From positions 1-64,000 of the forward strand of contig JAUQWO010000003.1 in assembly GCA_030835135.1 (NCBI GenBank): a DNA stretch of 64,000 bases, read 5' to 3'. This document shows, one piece after another, positions 26,530-35,669 of this stretch (the first letter of the stretch is position 1; every line of letters starts with the position of its first letter). The position numbers were made by a program, and so were the translations under genes. Under the pieces are notes generated by a model that was given only the letters and a program-made list of their open reading frames with translations, was not told the DNA's origin and did not search any database. Source of the DNA: Bacteroidota bacterium (lineage in GTDB: Bacteria; Bacteroidota; Ignavibacteria; UBA10030; UBA6906).

Positions 26530-26861
26530 GCTTCTTTTTCCTTGATCAAACGTACTTTGGTCTTGTCTTTCGCCCGCAACTTGGACTTGTACTTGTCCAG
26601 CTGCAGCGTCAATTTCTCCGACGCCTTGTCGATCGATTTGCGATAGTCGTCCGATTTCACCTTGGCCGTCAGCACCCCTCCATGGACGTGCAGGTTGATC
26701 TCGGCCTCCTTCACGCTGTTGGTCGCGCGCTCGTAACTCAGAATGACGTTCGCCGCAACGATGCCATCGAAGAACTTCCCAAGCTTCTTCACGGTGTCCA
26801 GCGCATGCTCCTTGATGTCCGGATGGGGCCGGAAATGCCGCGCAGTGAAGGTGATGTTCAT
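26526..26861 (-). CDS. hpf: Ribosome hibernation-promoting factor (short HPF/RaiA family)
   Basis: The protein has 111 residues with the family pattern: TARHFRPHPDIKEHALDTVKKL at the N-terminus, an internal AEINLHVHGGVLTAK strand and YKSIDKASEKLTLQLDKYK-like helix (here RKSIDKASEKLTLQLDKYK). It has a lysine-rich tail and lacks the long-form dimerisation domain. It binds the small ribosomal subunit in stationary phase. It is encoded 33 bases after the recombinase gene and overlaps hprK. Confidence 0.93.
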   Translation of the reverse strand: MNITFTARHFRPHPDIKEHALDTVKKLGKFFDGIVAANVILSYERATNSVKEAEINLHVHGGVLTAKVKSDDYRKSIDKASEKLTLQLDKYKSKLRAKDKTKVRLIKEKEA

Positions 26862-26894
26862 GGTGAATCTCCTTTCAGTAACGTTGAACGAGTA

Positions 26895-27713
26895 TCACGT
26901 TCCTTTAGGGTGCGCCTGGGTGTAGACTTTCTTCAACCGATCGATACCAACGTGGGTATAGATCTGCGTCGTCGAAAGACTCGCGTGGCCGAGGAGCTCC
27001 CGCACCGCCTGGAGGTCCGCTCCCCGGTTCACAAGGTGTGTCGCGAATGTATGCCGCAGCACGTGCGGACTGGTCTTCTGGAGTTCCGACACGCTGCGAA
27101 TGTACCGGTTGACGATGATGTTGACGCCCTTCGGACTCAACGCCTTCCCCCGGTCCGACAGGAACAAGGTCCCCGGGTCCGGACGGTTCCCCAGCATCTC
27201 CTGCCGCACGGCGATCCAGGCCCGGACGGCCTCTCCCGCCCGCACCCCGAAGGGCACGATCCGTTGCTTGCTCCCCTTCCCCGTCACCTTGAGCACACGC
27301 TCACGCATGCGGATGTCGGCAGGGCGCAGCGACAACAGTTCGCTCAGACGCAGGCCGGTACTGTAGAACACTTCGAGGATCGCTGCATCGCGCACGCCGC
27401 GCGGCGTGGACCTGTCGGGAAGATCGAGAACGGTGACGATCGTCCGCTCGTCGAGGAATGTCGGAAGACGGCGCGCTCTGCGGGGGGTGGACACGAGGAG
27501 TGTGGGATTGGTATCGCGGAGCCCGCGACGGCGGAGGAACCGGAAGAGGGAACGCACACAGGCGAGCTTCCGCGCAGCGGTGGATTTCTCCAGACCCCGG
27601 TCCACCAGCACGCCCAGGAACCGGCGGATGAGGATGTGATCCGCATCCTCGATGGTCCGCCCTGCCGCTCCAAGGAACTCCTCAAACTGCGCGAGGTCTT
27701 CCGTATACGCCAC
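26895..27713 (-). CDS. xerC: Tyrosine recombinase XerC/XerD-like
   Basis: The catalytic set is complete: Arg in STGLRLSELLSL, Lys in VTGKGSKQRIVP, HxxR in HVLRHTFATHL, His in LGHASLSTTQIYTH and the Tyr in the same motif. The protein resolves chromosome dimers at dif sites. The listed GTG start (272 residues) cuts into the N-terminal SAM-like domain. The homologous frame continues upstream through YIAAFLKYLAAERRFSPHTI to a stop. No ATG, GTG or TTG exists there, only an ACG at 27788 with AAAGGTG five bases before it. The real product may therefore be 297 residues (26895-27788). Confidence 0.92.
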   Translation of the reverse strand: MAYTEDLAQFEEFLGAAGRTIEDADHILIRRFLGVLVDRGLEKSTAARKLACVRSLFRFLRRRGLRDTNPTLLVSTPRRARRLPTFLDERTIVTVLDLPDRSTPRGVRDAAILEVFYSTGLRLSELLSLRPADIRMRERVLKVTGKGSKQRIVPFGVRAGEAVRAWIAVRQEMLGNRPDPGTLFLSDRGKALSPKGVNIIVNRYIRSVSELQKTSPHVLRHTFATHLVNRGADLQAVRELLGHASLSTTQIYTHVGIDRLKKVYTQAHPKGT

Positions 27714-27792
27714 GATGGTGTGGGGCGAGAACCGCCGTTCCGCCGCCAGATACTTCAGGAATGCCGCGATGTACTCGGTATTCTGCGTATGC

Positions 27793-30237
27793 TCACCTTT
27801 CGGTCACCGCCGGTGCCGCCTCATCACGCGCGACCTCTGCCTTGCACGACGGGCAGGCAAGGAACTCGCCGCGGGTCTGCGTATACTTCTGGACCATGTA
27901 TTCATTGCCGCACGTATCGCATGCCCGCGCCACGGGTTTCTCCCACGATGCGAAATCGCAGTCCGGATACCGGGAACAGCCGTAGAAGACCCGCTTGCGC
28001 TTCGTCTTCCGCTCGATGATGTCGCCGTCCTTGCACTTGGGACACTTCACACCAATGGAAAGCGGACGCGTATTCTTGCACGTCGGGTAGTTCGAGCATC
28101 CCAGGAACGCACCGAACCGTCCGCCCTTCACCACCATGTCGCCGCCGCACTGGTCGCATTTGATGCCCACCGCATGCTTCGTCAGCTCCGCTTCCTCGGG
28201 GAGCGGCTTCGTGGTCTTGCACGTCGGATACCCGCTGCATGCCATGAACCTGCCGTTGCGGCCCCACTTGATGATCATGGGCTTGCCACAGGTCTCGCAG
28301 ACCTCGTCCGTGGCTTCCTGCATCGACTTCTTGATCGCCGCACTGTTCTTGTCGACACCCTCGAGGTCACGCACGAACGGATGGTAGAAGTCCTCCATCA
28401 CCTGAGCGTACGTCTGCTTCCCCGACGCGATGGTGTCCAATTCCTCTTCCATCCGCGCGGTGAAGCCCACGGTGAAGATGTGCGGGAAATTCTGCACCAG
28501 CAGACGGTTCACCGCCTTGCCCAGTTCCGTGGGATACAGGCGGCGCTCGCGTTGCTCCACGTACTTGCGTGCCTGGATCGTATCCACGATGAGCGCATAC
28601 GTGCTCGGCCGGCCGATGCCCAGGGCTTCCAGCTCGCGCACCAGGCTCGATTCGGTGAAGCGCCCCGGGGGCTTCGTGAAATGCTGATTCGGGATCAGGT
28701 TCGTGAGCGCGGCCTGGTCGCCCGCGCGAAGATGTGCGGGCAGCTTCGACGATGGATCTTCATCGCCCTGCTTTTCCGTCTCGTCCACCAGGTCGTCGTA
28801 CACCTGCAGGAACCCGCGGAAGGTCGGGATCGAATCCGTCGCCCGGAACGTGTACTCGCCGCCCTTGATGTCCACGGTGGTCTGTTCGGCGATCGCCTGA
28901 CTCATCTGGCATGCCACGAACCGGTTCCAGATCAGCTCATACAGCGCGAACATCTCGGGTTCGAGGAATTTTTTGACTTCCTTCGGACTGTACTTCATCG
29001 CCGTGGGGCGGATCGCTTCGTGGGCGTCCTGTGAGGATTTCCCCTTTTTGAACTGCCGCGCCTCCGGGGGGACGTATTCTTTCCCGTAGTTCTGGTAGAT
29101 GTACTCGCGCACCTCCTTCACGGCGTCATCGCTCAAACGCGTCGAATCCGTACGCATGTAGGTGATGAGACCGACACGACCTTCTTCACCGAGTTCGATG
29201 CCTTCGTACAGCTTCTGCGCGAACATCATCGTCCGCTTGGCCGGATACCGGAGCCGCCGTGCAGCTTCCTGCTGCAGCGTGCTGGTGATAAAAGGCGGCG
29301 GCGGATTGCGGCGCACCGGCTTCCTCTGCACGTCCGCAATGGCGAACTGCTGCGCACGGATGGCGTTGACGTATCCTTCCGCCGTGGTCCGGTCCCCGAT
29401 CGTCGGGTCCTCGCCTTCCACCTTGAAGAGCTTCGCCAGGAACGGCTCGCTGCCGGCAGCCGTGAACTCGCCGATGATCGACCAGTATTCCTGGGGAATG
29501 AAGGACGTCACCTCCACTTCACGTTCGCAGATCAGCCGGACGGCAACAGACTGCACTCGGCCGGCGGACAATCCGTAGTAGACGGTCTTCCAGACGAAGG
29601 GCGAGACCTTGTAGCCGACCAGACGGTCCATGGCACGACGGGCCTGCTGGGAATTCACCAGGTGCTCGTCGATGCGCGACGGTTTTTCCATCGCTTCGGC
29701 GATGCCGCGCTCGGTGATCTCATGGAAGAGCACGCGGTAGATGTTCTTCGCGGACCCCTCGACCTCACGGGCGATATGCCATGCGATCGCCTCCCCCTCA
29801 CGGTCAGGGTCGGTCGCGATATACACAGACGTGGCCTTCGCCGCATGGCTCTTGAGACGGTTGATCACGTCATCCTTCCCCGTGATCGTCTCATACTCCG
29901 GAGTGAATCCGTTGGCCACATCGATGCCGATCTTGCTCTTGGGCAGGTTCTTGATGTGACCGACGGAGGCCTCGACGTGGAAATTCTTCCCGAGGTACTT
30001 GTTGATGGTCTTGGCCTTCGCCGGCGACTCAACAATGATCAGGGCCTTGCCGCTCGTATCGGTGTCGGCCGCGACCGCACGCTTACGACGCTTGGGGGCA
30101 ACGGTCTCGCCCGCGGCCGGAGCCACGGGACCCGCCTCTGGTTCTGCAGCAGCTGCGCGCTTGCGCTTCCTGGGTGTGGCGTTCCCCTCGGCAGGGAGCG
30201 CCTCCGCGGTCGCAGCGGTCTTCTTCTTTGCCGGCAT
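27793..30237 (-). CDS. topA: DNA topoisomerase I
   Basis: The protein has 814 residues. A low-complexity Lys/Ala-rich N-terminal extension of about 60 residues comes before the Toprim domain (ALIIVESPAKAKTINKYLG, ATDPDREGEAIAWHI). The active-site tyrosine is in GLITYMRTDSTRLS. The C-terminus carries four zinc ribbons, each with paired CxxC-type motifs (CETCGKPM, CDQCGGDM, CPKCKDGD, CDTCGNEY). It relaxes negative supercoils. The start overlaps the Smg stop by one base (TGATG), and the recombinase gene follows within a few bases. Confidence 0.97.
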   Translation of the reverse strand: MPAKKKTAATAEALPAEGNATPRKRKRAAAAEPEAGPVAPAAGETVAPKRRKRAVAADTDTSGKALIIVESPAKAKTINKYLGKNFHVEASVGHIKNLPKSKIGIDVANGFTPEYETITGKDDVINRLKSHAAKATSVYIATDPDREGEAIAWHIAREVEGSAKNIYRVLFHEITERGIAEAMEKPSRIDEHLVNSQQARRAMDRLVGYKVSPFVWKTVYYGLSAGRVQSVAVRLICEREVEVTSFIPQEYWSIIGEFTAAGSEPFLAKLFKVEGEDPTIGDRTTAEGYVNAIRAQQFAIADVQRKPVRRNPPPPFITSTLQQEAARRLRYPAKRTMMFAQKLYEGIELGEEGRVGLITYMRTDSTRLSDDAVKEVREYIYQNYGKEYVPPEARQFKKGKSSQDAHEAIRPTAMKYSPKEVKKFLEPEMFALYELIWNRFVACQMSQAIAEQTTVDIKGGEYTFRATDSIPTFRGFLQVYDDLVDETEKQGDEDPSSKLPAHLRAGDQAALTNLIPNQHFTKPPGRFTESSLVRELEALGIGRPSTYALIVDTIQARKYVEQRERRLYPTELGKAVNRLLVQNFPHIFTVGFTARMEEELDTIASGKQTYAQVMEDFYHPFVRDLEGVDKNSAAIKKSMQEATDEVCETCGKPMIIKWGRNGRFMACSGYPTCKTTKPLPEEAELTKHAVGIKCDQCGGDMVVKGGRFGAFLGCSNYPTCKNTRPLSIGVKCPKCKDGDIIERKTKRKRVFYGCSRYPDCDFASWEKPVARACDTCGNEYMVQKYTQTRGEFLACPSCKAEVARDEAAPAVTER

Positions 30238-30695
30238 CAGTGGATCGTATCCTCATTGTTCAACATCGAATGGCCTCCGGTGCTGCCGGGACGTTCACGG
30301 GACGACAACACCGCGGCCACGATCTCCTTCACTTCCTGTACCGACAGCCCGGCATATCCCGTTCCGATGGCACGTTCGATGACAGTCTCGATATCGCGAT
30401 CATCCAGCAGCCCGAGTTCCGCGAGCTGGATGAGATACCCCTGGGCTTCCCGCGACAGAACGCTGCGCTCGACCTCATGGAAGATGCGGCGTGAGCCGCG
30501 CGCAGCGCGGGCATGGGAGGTGGCCTCCGCATCACCCGCTCCCATCGTCTCATACAACCAGCTGAACGCAGCACTGATCTCCGAGGTCGTATACCCGCGG
30601 TCGCGCAACGGCGCCAGATCGATGTCGTGCAGCTGCTTGTCGTCCCGCAACTCCGTCATCAGGAACACCAGGATCTCAACAACACGTTCTTTCAT
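30237..30695 (-). CDS. smg: Smg-family protein (DUF494)
   Basis: The 152-residue protein carries the DUF494 pattern (MKERVVEILVFLMTEL at the N-terminus, then RDRGYTTSEISAAFSWL and LIQLAELGLLDDRDIETVIERA). Smg proteins are commonly encoded next to topA, as here. The molecular role is not established. It overlaps ybeY upstream (ATGA) and topA downstream (TGATG). Confidence 0.88.
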   Translation of the reverse strand: MKERVVEILVFLMTELRDDKQLHDIDLAPLRDRGYTTSEISAAFSWLYETMGAGDAEATSHARAARGSRRIFHEVERSVLSREAQGYLIQLAELGLLDDRDIETVIERAIGTGYAGLSVQEVKEIVAAVLSSRERPGSTGGHSMLNNEDTIH

Positions 30696-31132
30696 GCCAT
30701 TCCTCTCTTCCGCCGCCGGTGCAGCCGTGCAAGCACGGCATCCTCACGCCCGTGCATGCGCAGGGACTGGGCACGGGTCCGGTCGTCATAGCCGGTCAGG
30801 TGAAGCGTTCCGTGAATAGCAAGGCGGGCAAGCTCGTGCCGTGTGCTGACGCTGTACTCCCCGGCCTGCACACGGGCACGGTCCAGATTGATATAGATCT
30901 CCCCTTCCAACCGCGGCACATCTTCCAGCGGAAAACTGATGACGTCGGTCACGTAGTCATGCCCCAGAAACGTCCGGTTCAGGCGTCTGCAACGCCTGTC
31001 GTTGACGCCGATGATGCTGATGACCGCCGTGCGCACCCCTTCCCCTTCCAGGGCCATCCGCACGGCATCGACCAGCAGTGCACGCGGCATCCTCCGGCTC
31101 CCATGGGCATTCACCACCTGGACGGTGATCAT
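30692..31132 (-). CDS. ybeY: Endoribonuclease YbeY (rRNA maturation factor)
   Basis: The protein has 146 residues. The metal-binding motif reads HGTLHLTGYDD, whereas the canonical form is HGxLHLxGYDH, so the third histidine is an aspartate. Variants at this position also occur in Bacteroidota, so activity is probably retained with an altered ligand set. The VTDVISFPLED segment is normal. YbeY acts in 16S rRNA 3' processing and ribosome quality control. The start overlaps the stop of the upstream unknown gene and the stop overlaps smg. Confidence 0.93.
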   Translation of the reverse strand: MITVQVVNAHGSRRMPRALLVDAVRMALEGEGVRTAVISIIGVNDRRCRRLNRTFLGHDYVTDVISFPLEDVPRLEGEIYINLDRARVQAGEYSVSTRHELARLAIHGTLHLTGYDDRTRAQSLRMHGREDAVLARLHRRRKRGMA

Positions 31133-31686
31133 GCCCGTGGCGCCTTGCTCCTTGTCCGGGAAGCCCGCACCTTTTTCACAGCGGCCTTCTTCCCCTTGGT
31201 CCGCTTCCCTGCGGAACGACGTGGGGCTGCCTTCGGCGTGGCCGCATCCTGACCCTGGTCCAGGATCCCATCCGTCAGGGATAACGCGATGCCGGACAGC
31301 ATCACCTCGGGCCCGAGCTGGGTGAAATCACCCGACACCAGCGAGCGGTCCACATTCGCAAAGAGCGAACACCCACCCTGCCGCTCGATGATCAGCCCCG
31401 ACACCTTCCCATCCTGCTCGGCAACAAAGGTGACCTCACCAAGGAGATCGCTCACCACATAGCCGGAACAGAAATGGAGTTGCAGGTGCGCGGTCTCCGT
31501 GTATACGGAGACGAGCGTTCCTTTCCGATGTCCGATCGGGATCTCGGCGTAGATCTCCAACGCAAGCTTCCGGTGATCTTCCGCCGACACGAGCTCGAAA
31601 CGAATGCTGTCCCCGATCGTCCGCGCCGGTACGCCGAAGACCTTCTCCAGCTTCTTGATGTCGGACGGTCCTATCGAAAACGCCAT
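31129..31686 (-). CDS. Unknown protein with a histone-like basic tail
   Basis: This 185-residue protein is the first gene of the ybeY-smg-topA-xerC-hpf-hprK unit. The first about 145 residues look globular and soluble with alternating strands (GTLVSVYTETAHLQLHFCSG, GEVTFVAEQDGKVSGLIIERQ) and no known motif. The last about 35 are rich in Lys, Arg and Ala (KRTKGKKAAVKKVRASRTRS), like H1-type tails, and probably bind nucleic acid. There is no signal peptide or membrane segment. The stop overlaps the ybeY start, so the gene is real. I do not recognise the family. Confidence 0.72.
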   Translation of the reverse strand: MAFSIGPSDIKKLEKVFGVPARTIGDSIRFELVSAEDHRKLALEIYAEIPIGHRKGTLVSVYTETAHLQLHFCSGYVVSDLLGEVTFVAEQDGKVSGLIIERQGGCSLFANVDRSLVSGDFTQLGPEVMLSGIALSLTDGILDQGQDAATPKAAPRRSAGKRTKGKKAAVKKVRASRTRSKAPRA

Positions 31687-31746
31687 GCGATCCTCATCTG
31701 GTGGATTATAGCCATGAATCGGCTGATTGTCAAGCTGCCTCCCGTC

Positions 31747-32643
31747 TCACCAGTCCAACACCAACCCTTCTGCCGCAGCGATGCAATCGAACATGTAGCC
31801 CCGTTGCGTGATCTCTTTTCTGCACTTCTGGACGATCTCGTCGATCTGGTCATCCGTCCGCGTCTGCTCGTGATGAAAGAGGACGAGCTTCCCCACGCCG
31901 GCCTCGGACGCAACCTTCAGAGCGAACAGGTAGTCCGAGTGCCCCCACCCCACGTGTTGCAGATACTCTTCGGGTGTATACGTCGCATCATGGATCAGGA
32001 TATCGGCGCCCCGCGCAAAATCGAACACGCGCTGGTTCGGATCCCCCTTCTGCGCCATGAACAGGTCCACGATATTCCGGTCAACGTTCTTTGCCGTGCG
32101 CGCCACCTCGCGGTCGAACGGTTCATTGTCGGTCATGTACACGATCGACCTGCCGCCATACGACAGCCGGAACCCGAGTGCGAACGCCGGATGGTTCAGG
32201 AACATCGAGGTCAGCGTGCCGCCGAAGACCGGCACCGACTCTTCACGCACGGGCTGAAAGCGGATCTTCGCCTTCAACTCGTTCAGCTGGATCGGGAAAT
32301 ACACCTTGTCCATTTGCGATGCGATCACCTGGCGCAGGGTGATGTTCCGCGTCTGCGCGCCGAGGATCGTGAGTTCGTTCCCCGCCACGAACGCCGGCTT
32401 GAAGAACGGGAAGCCCTGGATATGGTCCCAGTGCGGGTGACTGATCGCCAGGATCGCGTTCACCGATGCGCCGGTCGCCATCAGGGCATCCCCGAACCCG
32501 CGCAGCCCGCTCCCCGCATCGAAGATCACGATGTGGTCGTCCGACAGGCGCGCCTCCACACACGGCGTATTCCCGCCGTACCGGACCGTCTCGCGGCCGG
32601 GTGAAGGGATCGACCCGCGTACACCCCAGAACCTGAGTTTCAT
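31747..32643 (-). CDS. MBL-fold metallohydrolase
   Basis: This 298-residue metallo-beta-lactamase-fold protein starts with MKLRFWGVRGSIPSPG, typical of a subgroup related to PhnP/RNase Z-like hydrolases. The metal motif is SHPHWDHIQGFP (HxHxDH), followed by an aspartate in YMTDNE, HDATYT and a late GHSD/HHEQ region. The substrate is unknown; a phosphodiester is likely from the family. The start overlaps the gamma carbonic anhydrase stop (ATGA). Confidence 0.9.
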   Translation of the reverse strand: MKLRFWGVRGSIPSPGRETVRYGGNTPCVEARLSDDHIVIFDAGSGLRGFGDALMATGASVNAILAISHPHWDHIQGFPFFKPAFVAGNELTILGAQTRNITLRQVIASQMDKVYFPIQLNELKAKIRFQPVREESVPVFGGTLTSMFLNHPAFALGFRLSYGGRSIVYMTDNEPFDREVARTAKNVDRNIVDLFMAQKGDPNQRVFDFARGADILIHDATYTPEEYLQHVGWGHSDYLFALKVASEAGVGKLVLFHHEQTRTDDQIDEIVQKCRKEITQRGYMFDCIAAAEGLVLDW

Positions 32644-33149
32644 GGCCGGTCATAGCTCCGTGCATACTGCACATAGCGGTCCGCCGAATCCTGCAACGCC
32701 CGCTTTTCGTCCTCCGACAGCGGCCGGATGATCTTCGCCGGAACGCCGGCGACCAGCATGCCATCAGGAACAACGAAGTGTTCCTTCACGACCGATCCGG
32801 CGGCAACGAGGGCCTGCGCACCCACCTGCGCGTCGTCCAGCACAACAGCATTCATCCCGATGAGAGTTCCCCGGCCGATGCGGCACCCGTGGATCATGGC
32901 CTGATGGCCGAGGGTCACATCCTCCGCGATCTCCACCGGATACTGGGCCGTGACATGCAGGATGCAGCCATCCTGCACGTTCGTCCGCGCACCGATCCTG
33001 ATCGCGTTGATGTCGCCCCGCAGCACGCTGTTGAACCAGATGCTTGCATCCTCACCGACCTCCACCTCGCCGATCACACATGCGCCCGCGGCCACGAAGA
33101 CCGACGGGTGGATGCGCGGGGCGACGCCGTGATGGGTGATGATGTGCAT
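32640..33149 (-). CDS. Gamma carbonic anhydrase-like hexapeptide-repeat protein
   Basis: The 169-residue left-handed beta-helix protein has hexapeptide repeats (GACVIGEVEVGEDASIWFNS and ARTNVQDGCILHV). Family metal histidines appear in DGCILHVT and GHQAMIHGC. It resembles YrdA/PaaY-type proteins, whose carbonic anhydrase activity varies. It lies nine bases after the DUF3108 gene and overlaps the MBL gene. A link to bicarbonate use with the SulP transporter 24 kb away is speculative. Confidence 0.88.
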   Translation of the reverse strand: MHIITHHGVAPRIHPSVFVAAGACVIGEVEVGEDASIWFNSVLRGDINAIRIGARTNVQDGCILHVTAQYPVEIAEDVTLGHQAMIHGCRIGRGTLIGMNAVVLDDAQVGAQALVAAGSVVKEHFVVPDGMLVAGVPAKIIRPLSEDEKRALQDSADRYVQYARSYDRP

Positions 33150-33158
33150 GACGCCTGC

Positions 33159-33977
33159 TCAGTTGCCGGTCCGGGGGGGCGCCCAGCCGGGACGCTTCCA
33201 CGACATGAGTTCGATGGTGACGCTGCCGAGGATGACCTTCATCTTCGCCACGATGGGGATCCGCGCATCGTCGTTCGAGAACCACCCCGAGAACCCGCCG
33301 GTGAGACCAAAGATACCGACGAACTCGGCATTCCCTTCGAAGCCCACGACATCGATCGGGTAGTCCACCGCATCGATCTCGACCTCGTCCTTCCGTTTGT
33401 CGAAACGGATGAACGTGTTCACCTTCGATTCCTTCACGAGCGCCGGCACATTCATGTCGCGGCCGGCGAACAGGTGGTGCCGTGCATAGAAGAACAGCGA
33501 CAGGCCGTCCTGCCACGTGCCATCCACCGAGAGCGTCTCCCGCTTCGCCACCACCGTGTCGCGTTGCCCGATCTCCATCACCACGCGGTGACGGTCGTAG
33601 TCAAAATGGTAGCGGGAGAAATCCCAGACATTATCCTGCTTCACCTTCCCGGTGAACCCGCGCGAGTAGACCGTCGAGTCGATGCGGCTCTCGAAGATCG
33701 CGTGCAGGTCGACCAGCGGCACATTCCTGTACGAATCGATGTACGCGAGGGTGGAGAACGATGTGACCCCGGGCTTGCGTTCCCGGGCGATCGTCTTGAC
33801 GCGGATCTGACCGAGGTCGAGGAACGCGTAGCGGACGTTGTACGTGAGCTCCTCGCCCTCCACAAGGACGTGGGAGGGCGGATCGGCATGAGCCGGCGAC
33901 TGGGCCATGGCCGGCGTACCAGTGAACAGGAACAGAACGGGGAGGACCCAGCCTCCCCGACGTGTTGTGTGCTTCAC
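33159..33977 (-). CDS. Exported DUF3108 protein
   Basis: The 272-residue protein has a signal peptide (GWVLPVLFLFTGTPAMAQ) and the DUF3108 pattern (GEELTYNVRYAFLDLGQIRV early, DGLSLFFYARHHLFAGRD in the middle, then IDVVGFEGNAEFVGIFGLTGGFSGWFS). It is predicted to be periplasmic and beta-rich. The function of DUF3108 is unknown. It is translationally coupled to the S41 protease, whose stop overlaps its start. Confidence 0.85.
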   Translation of the reverse strand: MKHTTRRGGWVLPVLFLFTGTPAMAQSPAHADPPSHVLVEGEELTYNVRYAFLDLGQIRVKTIARERKPGVTSFSTLAYIDSYRNVPLVDLHAIFESRIDSTVYSRGFTGKVKQDNVWDFSRYHFDYDRHRVVMEIGQRDTVVAKRETLSVDGTWQDGLSLFFYARHHLFAGRDMNVPALVKESKVNTFIRFDKRKDEVEIDAVDYPIDVVGFEGNAEFVGIFGLTGGFSGWFSNDDARIPIVAKMKVILGSVTIELMSWKRPGWAPPRTGN

Positions 33978-35593
33978 TACTTCAGACTCGAGAATGTTCG
34001 GGCGATCTTTTCGGCCTCCGGCAACAGCGACACGGCCTTCTTGAATTGTGAATCCTCCTGCAGCATCACACGCGCGTATCCCTCATTCCCCCACATCGCA
34101 CGCGCCATATATGCCTTGGTGTACCCGACGAGATACCGGCGGTCCTGGTCCATCAACTCCTTGTTCTCCGCAACGCCCTTCTGCACGCCGAGAGCGATGA
34201 TCTCGCCGACCGTCGCTTCGTCCACCACGAAATCCTTCACGAACCTCTCAACGTCCTTACCATAGGCCGCACGGATCTCCGCCCCCCGGCGGTCCATCAT
34301 GCGGTCGGCGATCTGGAAGAACACCTGCTTCGCGCGCAGCTGCGCGGTGTAGCTGTTCAGACGGTCCGACTTCACGATGTAGTCCGGCGTGATGCCGCCG
34401 CCACCATACACGATCCGCCCGCCCATGGTCTTGAACTTCGGCCGCGTGGAGTCCTTCTCCGCCACGTGCTCGAGATTCTCACCTTCGGTCTCTTCGCGCT
34501 CGAACGCCTCGCGCTGATACTTCGCCTTATCCTCGCCATACGGCCTCTGGATCAAACGGCCGCTGGGCGTGTAATACCGCGCCGTGGTCAGACGGAAGGC
34601 CGACCCGTCCTTCAACTCGAACTGTCGCTGCACGAGGCCCTTGCCGAACGAGGTCTCCCCGATGATCAGGCCGCGGTCCCAATCCTGCACCGCGCCGGCA
34701 ACGATCTCACTGGCCGATGCCGACCCGTTGTTCACCAGGATGATCAGGGTGAGCCCCTGGAACTTGCCGGACCCGGTCGACAGGAACTCATCATCGAATT
34801 CGGTGCGCCGGCCCTTCGTGTACACGATCTTCTTGCCGCCCGGCAGGAACTCATCCACCATCCGGAAGGCCTGCTCGAGGTACCCACCCGCATTGCTGCG
34901 GAGATCGAGGATCAGCTTCTTCACCCCCTGCTCGCGCAAGGAGCTCACCGCCGTGAAGAATTCTTCGTGCGTGGTCGCGGCAAAGCGGTTCACATTGATA
35001 TAGCCGACACCCGGCTCCACCAGGAACGAGGCATCGACGGTATAGATCGGGATCTTGTCCCGCGTGATCTCGAACTCCAGCGGATCCTTCATTCCGGAGC
35101 GGACGATCGACACGGTGACCTTCGTGCCCTTCGGTCCGCGCAACCGCTTCTGCACGCCCTCCTGGGTGATCCCGACCGCCGTGGAATCATTGATCTTCAC
35201 GATCTTGTCACCGGCCATGATCCCGAGGGCCTCACTGGGTCCGCCAACAATGGGCGCGACGACCAGCAACGTGTCATTGAGCACCTGATACTCGATGCCG
35301 ATCCCTTCAAAACTCCCCTGGAAATCCTCGGTCACCCTCGCCATCGCCGAAGCGGGGATATACACGGAATGCGGATCGAGCTGGCCCAGGAGTCCATTGA
35401 CCGCCGACTCGGTGAGCTTCTGCGTGTCGACGTCGTCCACATAGTACTTATAGGTGATGCTGAGGACGTCGGAGAACTTCCCGACCTGCGGCAGGAGGCT
35501 GTCCCCCGAGAACAAACTGTTCAACTGGGCCCCGGCCAGCATACTGAGGACCACCAGCACACCCATCGTCACCAACGAAAAGCGCTTGCGCAT
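33977..35593 (-). CDS. S41-family C-terminal processing protease
   Basis: The protein has 538 residues from the ATG at 35593, which has an AGGGAG upstream. The track start eight codons earlier is less likely. It has an N-terminal membrane segment (FSLVTMGVLVVLSMLAGA), a PDZ domain (EGIGIEYQVLND and APIVGGPSEALGIMAGDKI) and an S41 protease domain with the catalytic Ser in NNGSASASEIVAGA and Lys in ETSFGKGLVQRQF. A C-terminal extension of about 170 residues follows. It acts in the periplasm on C-termini of exported proteins. It is first gene of the unit behind the 35638-35666 promoter. Confidence 0.94.
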   Translation of the reverse strand: MRKRFSLVTMGVLVVLSMLAGAQLNSLFSGDSLLPQVGKFSDVLSITYKYYVDDVDTQKLTESAVNGLLGQLDPHSVYIPASAMARVTEDFQGSFEGIGIEYQVLNDTLLVVAPIVGGPSEALGIMAGDKIVKINDSTAVGITQEGVQKRLRGPKGTKVTVSIVRSGMKDPLEFEITRDKIPIYTVDASFLVEPGVGYINVNRFAATTHEEFFTAVSSLREQGVKKLILDLRSNAGGYLEQAFRMVDEFLPGGKKIVYTKGRRTEFDDEFLSTGSGKFQGLTLIILVNNGSASASEIVAGAVQDWDRGLIIGETSFGKGLVQRQFELKDGSAFRLTTARYYTPSGRLIQRPYGEDKAKYQREAFEREETEGENLEHVAEKDSTRPKFKTMGGRIVYGGGGITPDYIVKSDRLNSYTAQLRAKQVFFQIADRMMDRRGAEIRAAYGKDVERFVKDFVVDEATVGEIIALGVQKGVAENKELMDQDRRYLVGYTKAYMARAMWGNEGYARVMLQEDSQFKKAVSLLPEAEKIARTFSSLK

Positions 35594-35637
35594 TCCCGTG
35601 CTCCCTGTTCTGCACATTTATAGACGTACCCGTGGGA

Positions 35638-35666
35638 ATGTTATCCATTTTCCCCCTCAAAGTCAA
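35638..35666 (-). promoter_or_regulatory. Promoter candidate for the S41 protease unit
   Basis: On the minus strand TTGACT and TAACAT are separated by 17 bases, about 45 bases upstream of the start at 35593. It falls in the short gap after the GT2 stop. Confidence 0.5.
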
Positions 35667-35669
35667 ACT

